Assembly: GCA_051745935.1 (NCBI GenBank)
Contig: JBNJEM010000413.1
Span: 1 to 7,172, forward strand
Length of the DNA: 7,172 nucleotides
Direction of reading: 5' to 3'
Source of the DNA: JBNJEM01 sp051745935
Lineage (GTDB): Bacteria > Planctomycetota > Planctomycetia > Pirellulales > Pirellulaceae
Shown here: one piece after another, positions 4,638 through 7,172 of the stretch
How the letters are laid out: every line of letters begins with the position of its first letter
How positions within the stretch are numbered: position 1 is the first letter of the stretch
The notes under the pieces: model-generated
What the model was told of the DNA's origin: nothing
The model's input: only the letters and a program-made list of their open reading frames with translations
Database searches by the model: none
Made by a program: the position numbers and the translations under genes

Positions 4638-5939
4638 TCAGGAGACCTTCCAGCCCTTTCGGTACGTTTCGCGAATCAACCCGGGAATCTTATCGCTGCC
4701 GCCCTTGGCCACGAGGTTCTCCGCGTCCCACTCGAACCGGCTCTGCGACCGATAGGCCACATTGCCCAGCAGAACCGTCTCCGCCAAGGGGCCCGAGTAG
4801 TTGAAGTTGCAGGTCGGCGCCACGTCCGTCTCGCCCTTGGCTGCAAGAATCCATTCCTTGTGGAAGCCCGGCGAATCCGGAATCGTCTCCTCCGGCTTCT
4901 GGTAATTGGCGAATTCATCTTCCGGATAGAGCTTTCGCTTTCCAAAACCGCAGACCAGCATGCCTTCGGTGCCAACGAACACGTTGTTCGCGCCGCCCAG
5001 GTCCAGTCCCCATTCCGAGGGCACCGAGTGCTTCCCGTGACTCCAGGTCAATTTCACGGGCCCGCGATCGCCGTTGCCCGGAAACTGGAACACGGCACGC
5101 ATGCTCTTTGGAGTCTTTTCCGGATGCACCTCCGGACCACTTCCTTCGACTGACGTGGGGTACTTCAGGTCCAGAGCCCAGAAGGGAATGTCCAGGATGT
5201 GGCATCCCCAGTTGCCCGCCTCGGCCGTGCCGAAGTCCCACCAGAACCGCCAGTTGTACGGGCAATACGCCGGGCTGTAATCGCGGTATTCGGCCGGACC
5301 GAGCCACAGGTCCCAGTCCAGGTGCGGCGGCACGGGCGGGAACTCGGTCGGATCGCTCGGCATGCCGCGACTGCCACCTTGCCAGGAATGCACCTCCTTG
5401 ACCTCACCAATCGCCTTGGCCTTGATCAATTCGACAACGCGATGGATGTTCCCGATCGTATGCCGTTGCACACCCAGCTGCGTGGCGACGCCTTTTTCCC
5501 GCGCGAGGTCCGTCATCCGCCGCGATTCCCACACGTTGTGGGCCATCGGCTTCTCGCAGTAGAGATGCTTCCCGCGCTCCAGCGCCATCATCGACGGATG
5601 GAAGTGCGTATGGTCCGGCGTGCTGACCACCACCGCGTCGATCTTCTTCTCCATGTCGTCGAACATCTTCCGGAAATCGTGATACTTTCGCGCCTTCGGA
5701 AACCGCTCGAACCGCGAACCGGCCCTTTTCTCGTCCACGTCGCACAGGGCCACGATGTTCTCGCCTGACACTCCGCCGACGTTGGCGCCGCCGCGGCCGC
5801 CAACACCAATGCAGGCGACGTTCAGTTTTCCATTGGCGCTCTGCCCGCGCGCCCCGCGGGCGCTCGTGCCGAGCCAGTAGCCCGCCAGCAGCGCGGACGA
5901 AGTCTTTAAAGCGTCCCGTCGGGTGATTTTGCCAGTCAT
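4638..5939 (-). CDS. Tat-exported Gfo/Idh/MocA family NAD(P)-dependent oxidoreductase
   Basis: A 433-residue protein, normal length for the secreted members of this family. The ATG (5937-5939) is preceded by GGAGG (5946-5950) at a 6-nt spacing, which fixes the start against longer in-frame extensions. Residues 1-33 form a twin-arginine signal: TRRDALK (6-12), then SSALLAGYWLGTSARGA. The Rossmann nucleotide-binding motif VACIGVGGRGG spans 41-51. STPDHTHFHP (106-115) and the family signature EKP (129-131, in YCEKPMAHN) follow. The C-terminal substrate domain includes NWGCHILDIPFW (243-254) with H247 and D250, candidates for the catalytic His/Asp of the family. Members oxidise or reduce sugars, inositols and related polyols at the NAD(P)-linked carbon; the Tat signal suggests the cofactor is bound in the cytoplasm before export. 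Substrate cannot be read from sequence. No operon partner lies next to it. It is the only long intact gene in the window. Confidence 0.93.
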   Translation of the reverse strand: MTGKITRRDALKTSSALLAGYWLGTSARGARGQSANGKLNVACIGVGGRGGANVGGVSGENIVALCDVDEKRAGSRFERFPKARKYHDFRKMFDDMEKKIDAVVVSTPDHTHFHPSMMALERGKHLYCEKPMAHNVWESRRMTDLAREKGVATQLGVQRHTIGNIHRVVELIKAKAIGEVKEVHSWQGGSRGMPSDPTEFPPVPPHLDWDLWLGPAEYRDYSPAYCPYNWRFWWDFGTAEAGNWGCHILDIPFWALDLKYPTSVEGSGPEVHPEKTPKSMRAVFQFPGNGDRGPVKLTWSHGKHSVPSEWGLDLGGANNVFVGTEGMLVCGFGKRKLYPEDEFANYQKPEETIPDSPGFHKEWILAAKGETDVAPTCNFNYSGPLAETVLLGNVAYRSQSRFEWDAENLVAKGGSDKIPGLIRETYRKGWKVS

Positions 5940-5945
5940 AACGTA

Positions 5946-5950
5946 CCTCC
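5946..5950 (-). promoter_or_regulatory. Ribosome binding site of the oxidoreductase gene
   Basis: GGAGG on the minus strand, 6 nt before the ATG at 5937-5939. It decides the start: the frame stays open 31 codons further upstream but without another such site, and the Tat motif follows directly from this ATG. Confidence 0.8.
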
Positions 5951-5980
5951 AAATTAGCCGTCGTGGATTTGTAAATACGT

Positions 5981-6000
5981 GGGCGAAGGCTCCGTCGCCC
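5981..6000. repeat. GC-rich hairpin upstream of the oxidoreductase gene
   Basis: GGGCGA (5981-5986) and TCGCCC (5995-6000) form a 6-bp stem with an 8-nt loop, 42 bp before the oxidoreductase ATG. On the minus strand it is followed by ACGTATTT, so it could weakly terminate the short frame upstream or sit in the leader of the oxidoreductase mRNA. It may also be a small dispersed intergenic palindrome. Confidence 0.35.
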
Positions 6001-6038
6001 CCGCCGCATTCCGGTCGTCCAAAACGCGGCAAGCGCGG

Positions 6039-6248
6039 TCATTCCGCCAGCTTGCTCTCCGCCTGGCCGCCGCAATCCTGACCCGTGTAGATATTGTACC
6101 ACGCCCGGATGAACTCTACCGGCGGCACCTCACCACTCCCCTGTATAGACATGTTTAGTCAATTGTCATCGCCAGAATCGTTTTTTCCGAAACACAGGAC
6201 TTCGCCAGCGGCGAAGTGTAGGCGTTCGTTTTCGAGCCAGTCGTCCAT
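6039..6248 (-). pseudogene. Small unrecognised protein interrupted by an in-frame TGA
   Basis: One minus-strand frame runs from the ATG at 6246-6248 to a TGA at 6039-6041 (70 codons) with an internal TGA at codon 30 (6159-6161). The first part reads MDDWLENERLHFAAGEVLCF and ends KNDSGDDN. The second contains LNMSIQGSGEV, then PPVEFIRAWYNIYTGQD, and ends AESKLAE. Both halves look like genuine soluble protein, and their shared frame suggests one 69-residue gene with a nonsense change (TGG to TGA is one step). The second half also has its own ATG (6150-6152) and could be a 37-residue protein, but with no clear Shine-Dalgarno sequence. I do not recognise the family. It lies 99 bp upstream of the oxidoreductase start on the same strand. 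Confidence 0.35.
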
Positions 6249-6500
6249 GATTCAATCGCCTAACTATGTACTCATATGCGCCACGCAAGGGAACAAACCC
6301 GGCGGGCGTCCCGCAAAATAATGCGCGGCATCACATCCGCCGTTTATCACACAAGCCAAGCGGTGGCTAGACTTTGCGCCTTATGGCCAATCGGCCGAAC
6401 CCGGATTATTCGCGCATCGGAGGTGCACGATAGCGATTCAGCCGGGGTCGAGAAATACCATCCGCGAGTCCTCGCGCGTTAATCGTGCGTAATGCCGTCG
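6249..6500. other. Gene-free stretch upstream of the short minus-strand frame
   Basis: No supported gene on either strand. The plus-strand frame 6276-6482 has no ribosome binding site and no recognisable sequence. Confidence 0.3.
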
Positions 6501-6596
6501 CTACTCGAGCACATCGCCGACGCGAAAATCCTTGACATGGCTCTTCTCCTTGTTTGCCACCCGGACGCATAATCGTAGGCGGCTGTCAACAGCCAT
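6501..6596 (-). CDS. Very short unrecognised frame, probably a gene remnant
   Basis: A 31-residue minus-strand frame from an ATG (6594-6596) to a TAG (6501-6503). It reads MAVDSRLRLCVRVANKEK followed by SHVKDFRVGDVLE. The alternating pattern and the acidic end look like the C-terminus of a real protein, not random antisense. There is no convincing ribosome binding site, and an in-frame TGA lies 8 codons upstream of the ATG. It may be the last 30-odd residues of a truncated gene. I do not recognise it. Confidence 0.22.
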   Translation of the reverse strand: MAVDSRLRLCVRVANKEKSHVKDFRVGDVLE

Positions 6597-6892
6597 CGGT
6601 AAGCTTGTCGAAGCGTCTCAGCAAAGGACCACGCCGTGCGAGACGCGTCGAACCGCCACCGATGAACCTTAAGACGTCTCTGTCCGTCCCAGGCTCTTGC
6701 CGTTGGTGGCAAAAGCTGACTTTCGCTTCAGTAGCGCCGCGAACCAGAAGAAGCGGGCCTGGTTGTGTTGTGGCCATTGATTCCCTTCGGGACTTTGCGC
6801 AGGCTCGTTAGCCCGATTTCATGCTCAACCCGGTATGTTGATTTCGCGGACGTTCGCACGCACATATTGAGGAAAGGCTTTTCGAGGTGCAA
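6597..6892. other. Gene-free stretch before the palindromic element
   Basis: Overlapping frames on both strands (for example 6554-6811 plus, 6728-7114 minus) lack ribosome binding sites and recognisable sequence. I see no structured RNA gene here. Confidence 0.3.
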
Positions 6893-7008
6893 ATGCCACG
6901 GGCTTGTCCCGTGGTTCGTTACGTTCCACGCTACCGACGGCCAGGAGTGGTGTGTCTGGCCGGTTTGTAGCGGCGAGCGTGAGCCACCACGGGACAAGCC
7001 CGTGGCAT
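6893..7008. repeat. 116-bp palindromic REP/BIME-like element
   Basis: The outer arms 6893-6915 and 6986-7008 are exact reverse complements over 23 bp. Each arm is itself a hairpin, CCACGGG-(5)-CCCGTGG (6896-6914 and 6987-7005). Inside lies another stem: CGCTAC (6929-6934) with GTAGCG (6967-6972), and CGGCCAG (6938-6944) with CTGGCCG (6956-6962) around an 11-nt loop. CACGCT (6927-6932) and AGCGTG (6976-6981) offer an alternative pairing. Two inverted palindromes around a structured spacer is the layout of bacterial interspersed mosaic elements, which are moved by REP-associated tyrosine transposases (RAYT). I recall similar CCACGGGCTTGTCCCGTGG palindromes between planctomycete genes, but copy number cannot be seen from one window. 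No transposase is in the window. Confidence 0.75.
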
Positions 7009-7172
7009 CCATGCGGGCTCCCGTATCCAGGCGGTGGAGGGGCCCCCGTGAACGGCTAACAATATCGCGGAAGAGGCAATTCGATTTGTTGTGATTGATC
7101 GGCATGTAACGCAAGGATCTCGAAGTGAAGCGGGGCAGCGCTGGCTGGAACGTATTTGGACGACCATTGCCA
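7009..7172. other. Right end of window, no gene seen
   Basis: The minus-strand frames that run through here continue into the palindromic element and have no recognisable sequence. A gene could begin just beyond the window edge. Confidence 0.3.

Noticed and set aside
5199..5768. Plus-strand 189-residue frame
   Set aside because: It is antisense to the Tat-exported oxidoreductase and rich in Arg/His/Pro, as expected of a shadow.
5404..6102. Minus-strand 232-residue frame
   Set aside because: It overlaps the oxidoreductase in another frame of the same strand. It is Arg/Gly-rich and lacks the family motifs seen in the true frame.
6159..6161. TGA as a selenocysteine codon
   Set aside because: There is no known selenoprotein family match and no visible SECIS-like stem directly after it. 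Nonsense decay is simpler.
1..7172. CRISPR array, tRNA or rRNA genes
   Set aside because: I found no regularly spaced direct repeats, no cloverleaf with a T-loop consensus, and no conserved rRNA segments on either strand.

Overview
The window looks like an accessory, heavily rearranged stretch of a planctomycete or closely related PVC-group chromosome. That placement is inference. It rests on three things: a Tat-exported Gfo/Idh/MocA oxidoreductase, the C-terminal end of a multihaem protein of the HzsA-like cytochrome type, and long palindromic intergenic repeats. All three are common in Planctomycetota. GC content appears moderately high. No taxonomic marker gene (rRNA, tRNA, ribosomal protein) is present.

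Layout. Positions 110-660 (minus) hold a dead AbiE type toxin-antitoxin operon: the C-terminal end of an AbiEi-like antitoxin overlaps by ATGA the start of an AbiEii-like nucleotidyltransferase toxin, which has an in-frame TAA and is cut off at its DxD motif. A hydrophobic reading frame (593-907, plus) starts at that truncation point. After a gene-poor gap comes a small HicA-like protein (1191-1457, minus). It abuts head to head the truncated C-terminal end of a two-haem-motif HzsA-like protein (1464-2042, plus). Positions 2313-3034 (minus) carry an apparently intact toxin-antitoxin pair: a BrnT-like toxin first, then an XRE-type HTH antitoxin. Positions 3035-3901 have no convincing complete gene but contain a nested inverted repeat (3580-3690) that may come from transposase ends. 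Positions 3902-4168 (plus) encode the signal peptide and first residues of a secreted DUF5060-like protein, broken off early. It runs tail to tail into a frameshifted C-terminal fragment of a Gfo/Idh/MocA oxidoreductase (4165-4423, minus).

The only long intact gene is the Tat-signal Gfo/Idh/MocA oxidoreductase at 4638-5939 (minus), with a strong Shine-Dalgarno sequence. Upstream of it lie short interrupted minus-strand frames (6039-6248, 6501-6596) and a 116-bp palindromic repeat element at 6893-7008: two inverted copies of a hairpin flanking a further stem.

The genes do not form one pathway. The picture is a gene graveyard in which fragments of unrelated genes are joined end to end, with small toxin-antitoxin-like modules and palindromic repeats between them. 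The intact pieces are the oxidoreductase, the BrnT/XRE-like pair and probably the HicA-like gene. I see no tRNA, rRNA, CRISPR array or complete insertion sequence.
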